From Flavobacterium fluviatile (lineage in GTDB: Bacteria > Bacteroidota > Bacteroidia > Flavobacteriales > Flavobacteriaceae): 64,000 bases of DNA. Positions 48,493 through 57,007 of this stretch are shown here, in pieces; within the stretch, counting starts at the first letter, position 1, and every line of letters starts with the position of its first letter. The translations under genes and the position numbers were made by a program. The stretch lies in assembly GCF_010645065.1 (NCBI RefSeq), contig NZ_JAADZW010000001.1:248001-312000 (forward strand). The letters run 5' to 3'. A model generated the notes under the pieces. It made no database searches. It had not been told where the DNA came from and saw only the letters and a program-made list of their open reading frames with translations.

Positions 48493-51372
48493 ATGAATAA
48501 AATATACAAAATGAAATTACCCAATTTAATAAGTTTGCTGCTTTTGAATACATTGAGTATCAATGCCCAAGTGGTGTTATCTACTGATTTTACTAAAAAC
48601 AGCAATAACAAGGGGGAGTTAAAAGACATTTGGAATGTCGCTAACCGCATTTCGCCCACAACAGGTGCTGGAGTAAGAACTGGTTTTGAGGTGAATACCA
48701 TCCGAATGGTTGGTGGGATTAATAAAAAAGTCAATGGAGAAAATGTCCCTGATTTAGATTTTGATCCCGTAAGTTATGATACCAATACAGGCACCTATGT
48801 CTATAACTGGACTGTGCTAAAAAACCGTATCAATGCCATTAGAAGAGATGGGGTTAAGATTTATCAATTTGTTCTTGACCAAGTGCCGTGGGCATTTCAA
48901 CAGGGCTATACTTTTATACCTACGGGAACAAGAGATAATATCAATTTTAGAGAAGACGAAAGAGTAACCATTTATGGAAATTCGTTACCGCCTAAAGACA
49001 AAGTGGCCTACTTTAATTTTATAAAGGCCATGATGACCGAATTAGTAGTAACTTATGGAGCCGATGAAGTATTGTCTTGGCGTTTTAGAGTAGGTTCTGA
49101 AATCGAAACTCCTGAACATTGGAAAGGTACCGAGCAAGATTTTATCGATCATTTTGCTAATACTGTTAGAGCCGTTCGTGAAGTATTGCCAACTGCTACG
49201 ATAGGATTGCACACTCGTGAACCTGACTTTATTTATAAAAATGGAACAGAACTGAATTATAAAGGCGAGCCAATTAAATCTTTTGCCAATGGAATTTTGG
49301 ATTATTGTTTTGCCAATAATATTCAGTATGACTTTTGGGGAGCTTCGGAATATGTTTTGATTAATAATTCCACTGATAGAAATATCAGTCAAAAATACAC
49401 AAAACTTTTTGCGCCATTAATCAATAACCCGAAGTGGAATCCCAATGCAAAATTTGATATGATGGAATATGCTATTGTTACTACCATGGATGGCGCGGAT
49501 GGTTTAGGCTATATCAATTGTGCTACACCACATACCGAAATTATCAATTTGGCTTATTCCAATGTGTTTTTTAGAAATAGTGATAAGGGACTTGAAAACT
49601 TCTTTAGATGGGGGCAAAGACCTACTTCTGTGGAAGTACCTAGCATCGCGGTGCTGAAAACAATGACGGGTAAAAACAGATATGAAACCACTATCACGGG
49701 TTCATCTTCTGTAACAGGAAATCACATAGATGCTCTTTTTTCTAAAAGTGCTACTGAAAAGGATGTTGTGGATGTGTTGGTGTATAACCTCAATGCAAGT
49801 TCGCTTAATTATCAAAATGATGAATCAATAAGAATTTCATTTAATTGCGAATTACCAGTGGGTACTGTCTTAAAATACCGAAATCTAACCTATGGTAAGG
49901 ATCAAAATGATTTGGAAAATTTCTTAAAAAACGAACCCACTTCTGGTTGGATAAAGTCAGGTTTTGATAGAAGAGGTGACCCTTCACGAACTTTAAATAC
50001 TGCTGGAGCGGCTGCTTGGGCATCTTATACCAATCCTAATCGGTATGCATTTAATGACTGGAGTGAGGTCACTACAACAGCTCGCACCGATGGAGGTTCA
50101 GGGTCTTTGGTAGCTATAAATACCAGCTTGTCTTCGTTTTCATTTAAAAAATATGAATTCCGAATCAAAGATGTTTCCATCTTAGTAATTCCGGGAACTA
50201 TTGAAGCAGAGTCGTACAATCCAGGAGGGCAAGGTGTAGGGTTTTCGGATTCGGATACTGTGGATACTTTAGGTTCTGGAAACGGTATTGATGGCGTTGA
50301 TTTTGGAATATATAATGGTTCAAAATACGTAGGAGATACCAAAAATGGAGAATGGTTGAAATATACCGTAAATGTAGAGAACAATGGAAATCATGATTTT
50401 CATTTTTTATATAGTGCTGCCAGTGCAGGTTCAGTAGTGAGTATTGATGTGGATGGAGTACCTCTTTTTAGTAATTTTTCATTACCTAAAACCTTGGGGA
50501 TAAACGATTTTAAGACAGTTAGTAAGTTAAAAGTAGAATTGACTTCAGGTGTTCATGAATTAAGAATCAACGTCCAGTCGGGTGGGTTTAATTTGGATAA
50601 AATAATTGTTGAAACATCAGGTTTGAAGCCGTTTAAAACGATAGTGAATATTCCAGGAACGGTACAAATCGAAGACTATGCCATAGGCGGGCAAGGGGTG
50701 GCTTACAATGATACTACACTTGGTAATGATACGAGTGGTTATAGAACAGAAAATGATGTCGATTTAGTCGTTGGAGGAACAGGTTTTGTGTCAACAGCAC
50801 TGGCAGGTGGTGAATATACCAGATATCCTATTTATGTGACACAGTCTGGGGTGTATCATATGGAGTTGAATTATAAAACATCTTCTACTACTTCTAAACC
50901 CATAGCTGCAGCGATATTAGCAGCTGATTTATCGTCATCAACTCCATTATTTACCGATGCTGGTGGTTCTACAACTTCGGGAGTGATTAAAAAAGTTGAT
51001 GGTGGTGGTGGTGCTATTTACGCTGATTATATTTCGACCAGTTTTAATCTTTATGAGGGGAACTGGGTGATTGAATTACAAATACCATCAGGAGGAGCTG
51101 GACCTAATTACGATTGTTTTACGCTTGTAAGGGATAGTTCTTTAGGGGTTAAAGATTTTAGTAAAAAAGATGAAGGTACTAAGGTCTTTCCTAATCCAAG
51201 TCGTGATGGGATTTTTAATTTAAGCCAATCAAATTCATGGAAAATTTATACGCTGACAGGTAGCGAAATTTTATCTGGCGAAGGTACTGAGATTAATCTT
51301 GCAGCCTTTTCTAAAGGAATCTATTTGTTGAAGATTGAAGGCGAAATAGCTAAAAAGCTTTTATATCAATAG
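48493..51372 (+). CDS. Secreted GH39-like glycoside hydrolase with two CBM6-like modules and T9SS tail
   Basis: A 959-residue extracellular enzyme; signal peptide to about residue 26 (LSINAQ), with an internal Met at 48511 as an alternative start. The (beta/alpha)8 domain (about 28-470) resembles GH39. Glu203 in RVGSEIETPEHW is the likely acid/base (Ser-Glu instead of the usual Asn-Glu) and Glu325 in DMMEYAIV the likely nucleophile. Two CBM6-like modules follow (about 568-715 and 720-870), then a type IX sorting domain (VFPNPSRDGIFNLSQ, KGIYLLKIEGE). GH39 enzymes are known in ulvan PULs. The last 390 residues are nearly the same in order and sequence as in the GH-A protein at 3667-6342. Confidence 0.78.
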   Translation: MNKIYKMKLPNLISLLLLNTLSINAQVVLSTDFTKNSNNKGELKDIWNVANRISPTTGAGVRTGFEVNTIRMVGGINKKVNGENVPDLDFDPVSYDTNTGTYVYNWTVLKNRINAIRRDGVKIYQFVLDQVPWAFQQGYTFIPTGTRDNINFREDERVTIYGNSLPPKDKVAYFNFIKAMMTELVVTYGADEVLSWRFRVGSEIETPEHWKGTEQDFIDHFANTVRAVREVLPTATIGLHTREPDFIYKNGTELNYKGEPIKSFANGILDYCFANNIQYDFWGASEYVLINNSTDRNISQKYTKLFAPLINNPKWNPNAKFDMMEYAIVTTMDGADGLGYINCATPHTEIINLAYSNVFFRNSDKGLENFFRWGQRPTSVEVPSIAVLKTMTGKNRYETTITGSSSVTGNHIDALFSKSATEKDVVDVLVYNLNASSLNYQNDESIRISFNCELPVGTVLKYRNLTYGKDQNDLENFLKNEPTSGWIKSGFDRRGDPSRTLNTAGAAAWASYTNPNRYAFNDWSEVTTTARTDGGSGSLVAINTSLSSFSFKKYEFRIKDVSILVIPGTIEAESYNPGGQGVGFSDSDTVDTLGSGNGIDGVDFGIYNGSKYVGDTKNGEWLKYTVNVENNGNHDFHFLYSAASAGSVVSIDVDGVPLFSNFSLPKTLGINDFKTVSKLKVELTSGVHELRINVQSGGFNLDKIIVETSGLKPFKTIVNIPGTVQIEDYAIGGQGVAYNDTTLGNDTSGYRTENDVDLVVGGTGFVSTALAGGEYTRYPIYVTQSGVYHMELNYKTSSTTSKPIAAAILAADLSSSTPLFTDAGGSTTSGVIKKVDGGGGAIYADYISTSFNLYEGNWVIELQIPSGGAGPNYDCFTLVRDSSLGVKDFSKKDEGTKVFPNPSRDGIFNLSQSNSWKIYTLTGSEILSGEGTEINLAAFSKGIYLLKIEGEIAKKLLYQ

Positions 51373-51425
51373 ATATCTTTAAGTCTGTTTCAAAAATGAA
51401 ATTGTAATCTAAATTATTATCTACG

Positions 51426-51490
51426 AAAATCTGCCGAATCTGCGTGCTGATTTTTTGCTCGAGATTTACACAGATTTATGCAGATTTTTT
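51426..51490 (+). terminator. Probable terminator-like hairpin after GH39
   Basis: AAAATCTG near 51426 pairs with CAGATTTTTT (51481-51490), with partial inner pairing between AATCTG and CAGATT, ending in a T-run about 110 bp after the GH39 stop. It resembles AATCTGC-type intergenic repeats common in flavobacterial genomes. Confidence 0.5.
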
Positions 51491-51619
51491 CAAAATCTTT
51501 TGATAAACACGATTATAATGTGTGAGGTAGATTTACTACGGTTTTAAGATATTAGATAATTAAAAACCCTTAAAATCTTTTTAATTCTATCTAATTACTC
51601 TTTTTGAGTTGGATAAATG

Positions 51620-51670
51620 AAAGCCACGAATTCATGAATTACGAAATTTAATTCGTGAATTCGTGGCTTT
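51620..51670. repeat. 22-bp near-perfect intergenic palindrome
   Basis: AAAGCCACGAATTCATGAAT (51620 onward) pairs with the complementary arm ending GAATTCGTGGCTTT at 51670, over about 22 bp with one G-U position and a 7-base loop. It lies in the 446-bp gap 51373-51818, which has no gene. Similar ATTCGTGAATTCGTGGC palindromes are, from memory, dispersed in flavobacterial intergenic DNA; it could also act as a bidirectional terminator. Confidence 0.7.
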
Positions 51671-51818
51671 TCTAAATCATATATTCTAGTCGCTTCACCA
51701 AAGTTAGAACACTTTCGTTAATGTTCCAAAACCACTTTTCTTGAGATCTGTGGCTTAAAAATAAATTTAGTTCCCTTGAAAGCGGTTGAATGATTGCGTA
51801 TTTAATAAAAATAATAAA

Positions 51819-53230
51819 ATGATAAAAGTAGGATTGTTTGGTATCGGTTTGGATACCTATTGGCCACAGTTTGAGGGTTTGTTAGAACGTTTGGAAGGCT
51901 ACCAAAACCAGATTGCCAATAAAATGGAAACCTTCGGAGCCGAAGTAGTGAATGTAGGATTGATAGACTCCCCTATGAAAGCAAGAGAAGCTGCTGAATT
52001 TTTGAAAAAAGAAGATGTGGGTATTATATTTCTATATGTTTCGACCTATGCCTTGTCATCGACTGTTTTACCAGTGGTGCAAAAATTAAAATGCCCAATA
52101 GTAATTTTGAATATCCAACCAGTAGCTGCTATTGATTATGAAAAGTTCAATAAAATGGGCGATCGTGGTCTAATGACTGGCGAATGGCTAGCGCATTGCC
52201 AAGCCTGTTCTGTACCAGAAATTGCCAATGTTTTTAACCGTTCCGGTTTGGACTATGAGTTTGTAACAGGTTATTTGGGCGAACAATCGGTTTGGGATGA
52301 AATTCAAGATTGGATTGAAGCTGCCAACGTAGCCGATGTGATGCACAATAATCGTCTCGGTGTTTTAGGGCATTACTATTGCGGGATGCTTGATGTCTAT
52401 TCTGATTTAACCAAACAAGCAGCTGCCTTTGGCACACATATCGAAATTGTTGAAATGTGCGAACTTAAAAAACATAGAGACGAAGCCACCCATGCAGAAA
52501 TAAAAGCAAAAATGGAAGAGCTTCAGAATACTTTTGAGGTTGTTGACGAATGTGAGGAACAAGAGTTATTTCGTGCTGTTCTCACTTCAATTGCCTTGGA
52601 TAAATTGGTGCAGAATCACAATTTAGGTTCCTTGGCGATTATTACGAAGGAGAATCGGGGAATGAATATGAAAATATTGTAACCTCTGTAATCGCTGGAA
52701 ATACGTTGCTAACAGGGAAAAATATCCCAGTAGCAGGAGAATACGAAATTAAAAATGCCCAAGCCATGAAAATCATGGATGCCTTTGGTGTGGGTGGATC
52801 TTTCTCAGAGTTTTATGCGATGGATTTTAACGATGATATTGTGATGCTAGGGCATGATGGTCCTGCTCATTTTGCCATTGCCGAAGGTAAAGTACAACTA
52901 GTGCCACTTCCTGTTTACCACGGAAAACCGGGTAAAGGCCTTTCGATACAAATGACCGTAAAACATGGTCCTGTAACCTTACTCTCGGTGGTAGAAGGTA
53001 AAGATGAAGTCTTTTTATTGGTCGCCGAAGGAGAATCAGTCGCAGGTCCTGTGCTTCAAATAGGGAATACCAACAGCCGTTATCGTTTTTCAATTGGCGC
53101 ACGTGCTTCTATGAACGAATGGTCTAAACAAGGGCCTTCACATCATTGCGCCATTGGGGTAGGACATATTGCCAATAAAATTGACAAACTCGGTAATTTA
53201 TTGAAATTAAAAGTGGTTCGAATTTGTTAA
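51819..53230 (+). pseudogene. L-fucose/L-arabinose isomerase family gene, interrupted by a frameshift
   Basis: Two frames together encode one isomerase of about 470 residues. The first (51819-52682; ATG at 51819 preferred over the TTG at 51786) reads MIKVGLFGIGLDTYWPQFEG to about LGSLA and then loses homology. From about 52636 the -1 frame continues with [20 protein letters not shown] and [17 protein letters not shown], ending at 53230. The pattern fits loss of one T in a GCG-TAT-TAT-TAC run near 52637. The family interconverts aldoses and ketoses; the substrate here is unknown, and rhamnose already has its own isomerase. It is a pseudogene if the deletion is real, or an intact gene if it is a sequencing error. 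No regulon box precedes it. Confidence 0.8.
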
Positions 53231-53266
53231 TGTTTGCTTAGGGATGTTTTTTTTTTGGTTAATAAC

Positions 53267-53311
53267 CAAGACAGTACAGGATAAAAATTATATAGCTAAG
53301 ATTTAAGTTTA
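53267..53311 (+). promoter_or_regulatory. Regulon box 8: direct repeat plus -7 element, upstream of GH106
   Basis: CAAGACA (53267-53273) and CAGGATA (53277-53283) form the 10-bp-period repeat. TAAGTTTA at 53304-53311 is the -7 box, starting exactly 27 bp after the second repeat starts. The GH106 start is 130 bp past the -7 box start. Confidence 0.7.
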
Positions 53312-53433
53312 TCAACAATAGAAATAAAGTTGTAAATGAATATTTGATGCCTCATTCTTAATGTTGTTTCAAAATCATACAAAACTATTAATTCAATAGT
53401 TTCTACTTTTTACACTTTTTTAAAATAAAAATC

Positions 53434-56400
53434 ATGAAAATTTCCTCTATTGTATGCTTTGTATTAAGTATTCAGCTGTTTTTTGTAGGTTGTAAACCTC
53501 AAAAAACAGCTGTTGTTTCAGGAAAAAACATACCTGAAATGAGTCTTGAAAAATTAAAAAAAGGGTTTTCATCACCAGAAATGCAATACCATCCCGAAAC
53601 TTGGTTTCATTTTAACGGAAATAACATTAGCAAAGAAGGGATTACACTCGACTTAGAAGCAATAAAATATGCAGGTATTCAAGGAGTACATTTATTTAAT
53701 AAAAACGGACAAGTATATCCAGGTGTTAAACAAATCAAAGTATTATCACCAGAATGGGAAGACATGGTGCGCCATACGGCCAATGAATGCAAGCGTTTGG
53801 GATTAAAGTTTACGATGCAAAATTGCCCAGGCTGGTCCATGACAGGCGGTCCTTGGGTACCTGCCCAAGAGGCGCAACGAGAAATTGTAGAAAAGGTTTA
53901 CCGATTTAAAGGTGGAGCGAAATTTAATGAAGTTTTATCAATTGATTCGTTGTATAAAACTCCAGATTATGATTATAAAGAGGTGCAGGTTCTGGCATTT
54001 CCAACTCCAGAAGGCGACGATACAGCTATACTCAATCCTTCAAAAGTAGAGACTAATAATAATATTGTACCTTGGGAAGATATTTTTAACCCTAATTCTA
54101 AAATCATTGTCACAGCCAAAACCACCATGCTTGACAAAGAATTACCACAATACAGAGCCGAAGGGATTGCCAAAGTAGCTACAAAAAACAGTTGGGTAAA
54201 AACGATATTTAATAATCCCGTTACCCTTCGTTCTATTGAGTTGCCACCATTGCGCCATATTATAATGGATTCGCAATACCCAAAAGTAGATGTTATCCTC
54301 AAAGTAGAAGCAGTTTTAGGAAATACTCTAACTCAGATAGCGGCAATTAAAATACCTGATGGTCACTGGAATGACAGACAAAAATATTTAACATTGGCTG
54401 TTCCTGAAACTACGGCAAAAGAATTTGTTTTCACTTTTGAAGGGACTCATGTTATTCAACCAGAATTTATTCATTTAACTTCAAAACCAAGGCTTCATAA
54501 TCACGAAGCCAAAGCAGCCAAAACCCTGCGTGGTATTAAAGAGGAAATGACCTATAATTATGCTGAAAACACGATTATTCCTGCGGATAAAATTTTGAAT
54601 ATTACTGATAAAATGTCCTCTGATGGAACGTTAACTTGGGATGTTCCTAAGGGAAATTGGACAGTAGTACGTTTTGGTCACATCAATATGAGGCTAACCA
54701 ACAAGCCTGCCATGCCAGAATCAACGGGTTGGGAATCGAGTAAATTAGATAAAATAGCCATTGAAAATCATTTGCGTAAGGGGATGATTGGGAAGATGAT
54801 TGAACCTGGCGGTCCCATTGGTGACGGAAAACTAAAAGGTTTATTGATTGATAGTTGGGAAAGTCACGTACCCACTTGGACGATGAACTCCGAAGATATG
54901 TTTCAAGAGTTTGAGCAACGTCGTGGGTATAGTATGAAAAAATATTTACCAGCAACCATGGGATATATTGTTGAAAGTCCTGAGGTAACCACCAAGTTTT
55001 TACGGGATATACGCCAAACCATGGATGATGTGTATGTGGATAATTTTTTCAGCCATTTCGCAAACATCGCCCATGAAATGGGAACAGAAGTATATACAGA
55101 AGGAGCAGGTGGAGAAGTATTGCCTATTGACCCCATGCGTTATTATGGCGTAAGTGATATACCCATGACGGAATTTTGGTATCCTACCGCACCTTCGAAG
55201 CAAAATGAAAACGATAAACTAGTATTTTCTGCCACCTCTGCCATGCATTTGTATAACAAACCAAAGTTAGCCGCAGAAGCCTGTACACAATTAGATGTTA
55301 AGTGGAACGAACACCCTTTTGATGTCAAATACTTGATAGATTATAATTTTACAAAAGGGATTAACCATTTGGTTTTTCATACTTTTTCACATACCCCACA
55401 AACCAATGTTACTCCTGGTTCTAGTTTTGGAGGAAATATCGGTTTTCCTTTGGTGCGAAAACAAACTTGGTGGAAGCACATGCCAGATTGGATTACTTAT
55501 TTGGCACGTGACCAATATATGCTACAACAAGGCGAATATGTAGCCGATGTACTTTGGTATTATGGCGATGATTTTGTACGTCCGCCTTCTGATTTGGATT
55601 ATTTTCCGAAAGGCTATCGTTTTGATTATTTGAATGAAGAAATTTTACAAACTAAATTATCGGTAAAAGACGGAAAAATCAATGTAAAAGAAGCGGGAGA
55701 TTACCGAGTTATTTTACTTAGAGATTCTGATGAAATGTTGCTTTCAACCCTTCAAAAGTTAAAAGAATTAGTGCTTCAAGGTGCGGTAATTGTTGGAGAC
55801 AAACCAATGGGTTCTCCAAGTTTAATGGATGATGAAAACGATTTAATCCTACTCAAATCCATTTCAGATGAATTATGGGGAACTGACAATAGAGGGGCTA
55901 AAAAAGTGGGCTTGGGTAAGGTGTATTGGGGGCAAACTCTTGATGAGGTTTTAAAAGCCGAAACCCTTGCGCCTGATGTTGTAGTGCCTGAAGGTTTGCC
56001 AATTCATTGGATTCATCGCCAAACCGCCGATGCGGATATTTATTTTGTGAGTACTACAAGCGATAAACCGGTAGATGTTTCGTTAAGTTTTAGAGTGACT
56101 AATACACATCCTCAATTGTGGGATGCTTTTACTGGAGAACAACAAGACGCCTTGGTTTGGTCTAAGGATAAGGAAAGAATTAATGTGGCCTTATCTTTTA
56201 GTCCAAGTGGTAGTGCCATAGTGGTTTTTCCAAAAGGAGAAAAGAAATCGAGTTGCTCCAAAATTGTTTTTGAAAACCAAACGATTTTGAGTTCAGAAAA
56301 AGGATGGTATAGAATTCATAATAACAATAATTTAATAACTGTTTCAAAAACAGGAAATGACATACTAGCTTCAAAATTGGGTACTTATCAATTTTATGAA

Positions 56401-56913
56401 GGAGAAAAAGTCAATTCAATTCAATTAAAGGTTGAAGAAAAGGCACTTCAAAATAATTGGAAAGCTGCTTTTGAAAAAGGTTGGGATACTCCCGAATCCA
56501 TTCAAATACCAAAATTAGAATCATTAGCAAACCACGAGAATAATGCAGTAAAACATTATTCAGGGACGATAACCTATACCAAAGATTTCAAGCTCGAAAG
56601 TATTGGTAAAAATTGTAGCTTTGATTTAGGTGAAGTAGCCAACATTGCCGAACTATGGTGCAATGGACAAAAAGTAGGTACACGCTGGGCACCACCTTTT
56701 ACTTTTGATGTGAGTAAATATGTTAAAAAAGGCGAAAATGAATTAGAAATCAAAGTGACCAATACCTGGCGAAATCAATTGATTTTTGATAATACACGTT
56801 CAAAAGAAGATAAAAAAACTTGGACAACCAATCCGCCTAAAAAGGATGATATAAAATTGGATTCATCCGGTTTAATCGGACCTGTTACACTAAAAACCTA
56901 TTTTAATAAATGA
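53434..56913 (+). CDS. GH106 alpha-L-rhamnosidase, lipoprotein
   Basis: A 1159-residue protein with lipobox FVGC (Cys20), so it is membrane-anchored. It has the GH106 layout. The N-terminal (beta/alpha)8 catalytic domain includes TWFHFNGNNISKEGITLDLEAIKYAGIQGVHLFN, FTMQNCPGWSMTGGPW, and GLLIDSWESHVPTW with ME/VYTEGAGGE, the region that carries the metal and acid residues. C-terminal beta-sandwich domains end with a GH2-like sugar-binding fold (LGEVANIAELWCNGQKVGTRWAPPF). GH106 enzymes remove terminal alpha-L-rhamnose. It is first of a GH106-GH78-GH106 run and is driven by regulon box 8. Family call is strong, linkage unknown. Confidence 0.92.
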   Translation: MKISSIVCFVLSIQLFFVGCKPQKTAVVSGKNIPEMSLEKLKKGFSSPEMQYHPETWFHFNGNNISKEGITLDLEAIKYAGIQGVHLFNKNGQVYPGVKQIKVLSPEWEDMVRHTANECKRLGLKFTMQNCPGWSMTGGPWVPAQEAQREIVEKVYRFKGGAKFNEVLSIDSLYKTPDYDYKEVQVLAFPTPEGDDTAILNPSKVETNNNIVPWEDIFNPNSKIIVTAKTTMLDKELPQYRAEGIAKVATKNSWVKTIFNNPVTLRSIELPPLRHIIMDSQYPKVDVILKVEAVLGNTLTQIAAIKIPDGHWNDRQKYLTLAVPETTAKEFVFTFEGTHVIQPEFIHLTSKPRLHNHEAKAAKTLRGIKEEMTYNYAENTIIPADKILNITDKMSSDGTLTWDVPKGNWTVVRFGHINMRLTNKPAMPESTGWESSKLDKIAIENHLRKGMIGKMIEPGGPIGDGKLKGLLIDSWESHVPTWTMNSEDMFQEFEQRRGYSMKKYLPATMGYIVESPEVTTKFLRDIRQTMDDVYVDNFFSHFANIAHEMGTEVYTEGAGGEVLPIDPMRYYGVSDIPMTEFWYPTAPSKQNENDKLVFSATSAMHLYNKPKLAAEACTQLDVKWNEHPFDVKYLIDYNFTKGINHLVFHTFSHTPQTNVTPGSSFGGNIGFPLVRKQTWWKHMPDWITYLARDQYMLQQGEYVADVLWYYGDDFVRPPSDLDYFPKGYRFDYLNEEILQTKLSVKDGKINVKEAGDYRVILLRDSDEMLLSTLQKLKELVLQGAVIVGDKPMGSPSLMDDENDLILLKSISDELWGTDNRGAKKVGLGKVYWGQTLDEVLKAETLAPDVVVPEGLPIHWIHRQTADADIYFVSTTSDKPVDVSLSFRVTNTHPQLWDAFTGEQQDALVWSKDKERINVALSFSPSGSAIVVFPKGEKKSSCSKIVFENQTILSSEKGWYRIHNNNNLITVSKTGNDILASKLGTYQFYEGEKVNSIQLKVEEKALQNNWKAAFEKGWDTPESIQIPKLESLANHENNAVKHYSGTITYTKDFKLESIGKNCSFDLGEVANIAELWCNGQKVGTRWAPPFTFDVSKYVKKGENELEIKVTNTWRNQLIFDNTRSKEDKKTWTTNPPKKDDIKLDSSGLIGPVTLKTYFNK

Positions 56914-57007
56914 TTTTTTTTGAATAACAAACAGTCTTTTAAAATCTATTAAATCATAAAAAGTAAATAATTTACAAAATAGCGATAAAGCTGTTACTCT
57001 ATATTAG

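Noticed and set aside
51373..51818. Possible CRISPR array or mobile element in the repeat-rich gap
   Set aside because: The repeats are inverted hairpins of different sequence, not regular spaced direct repeats; no cas genes, transposase or target duplications are seen.
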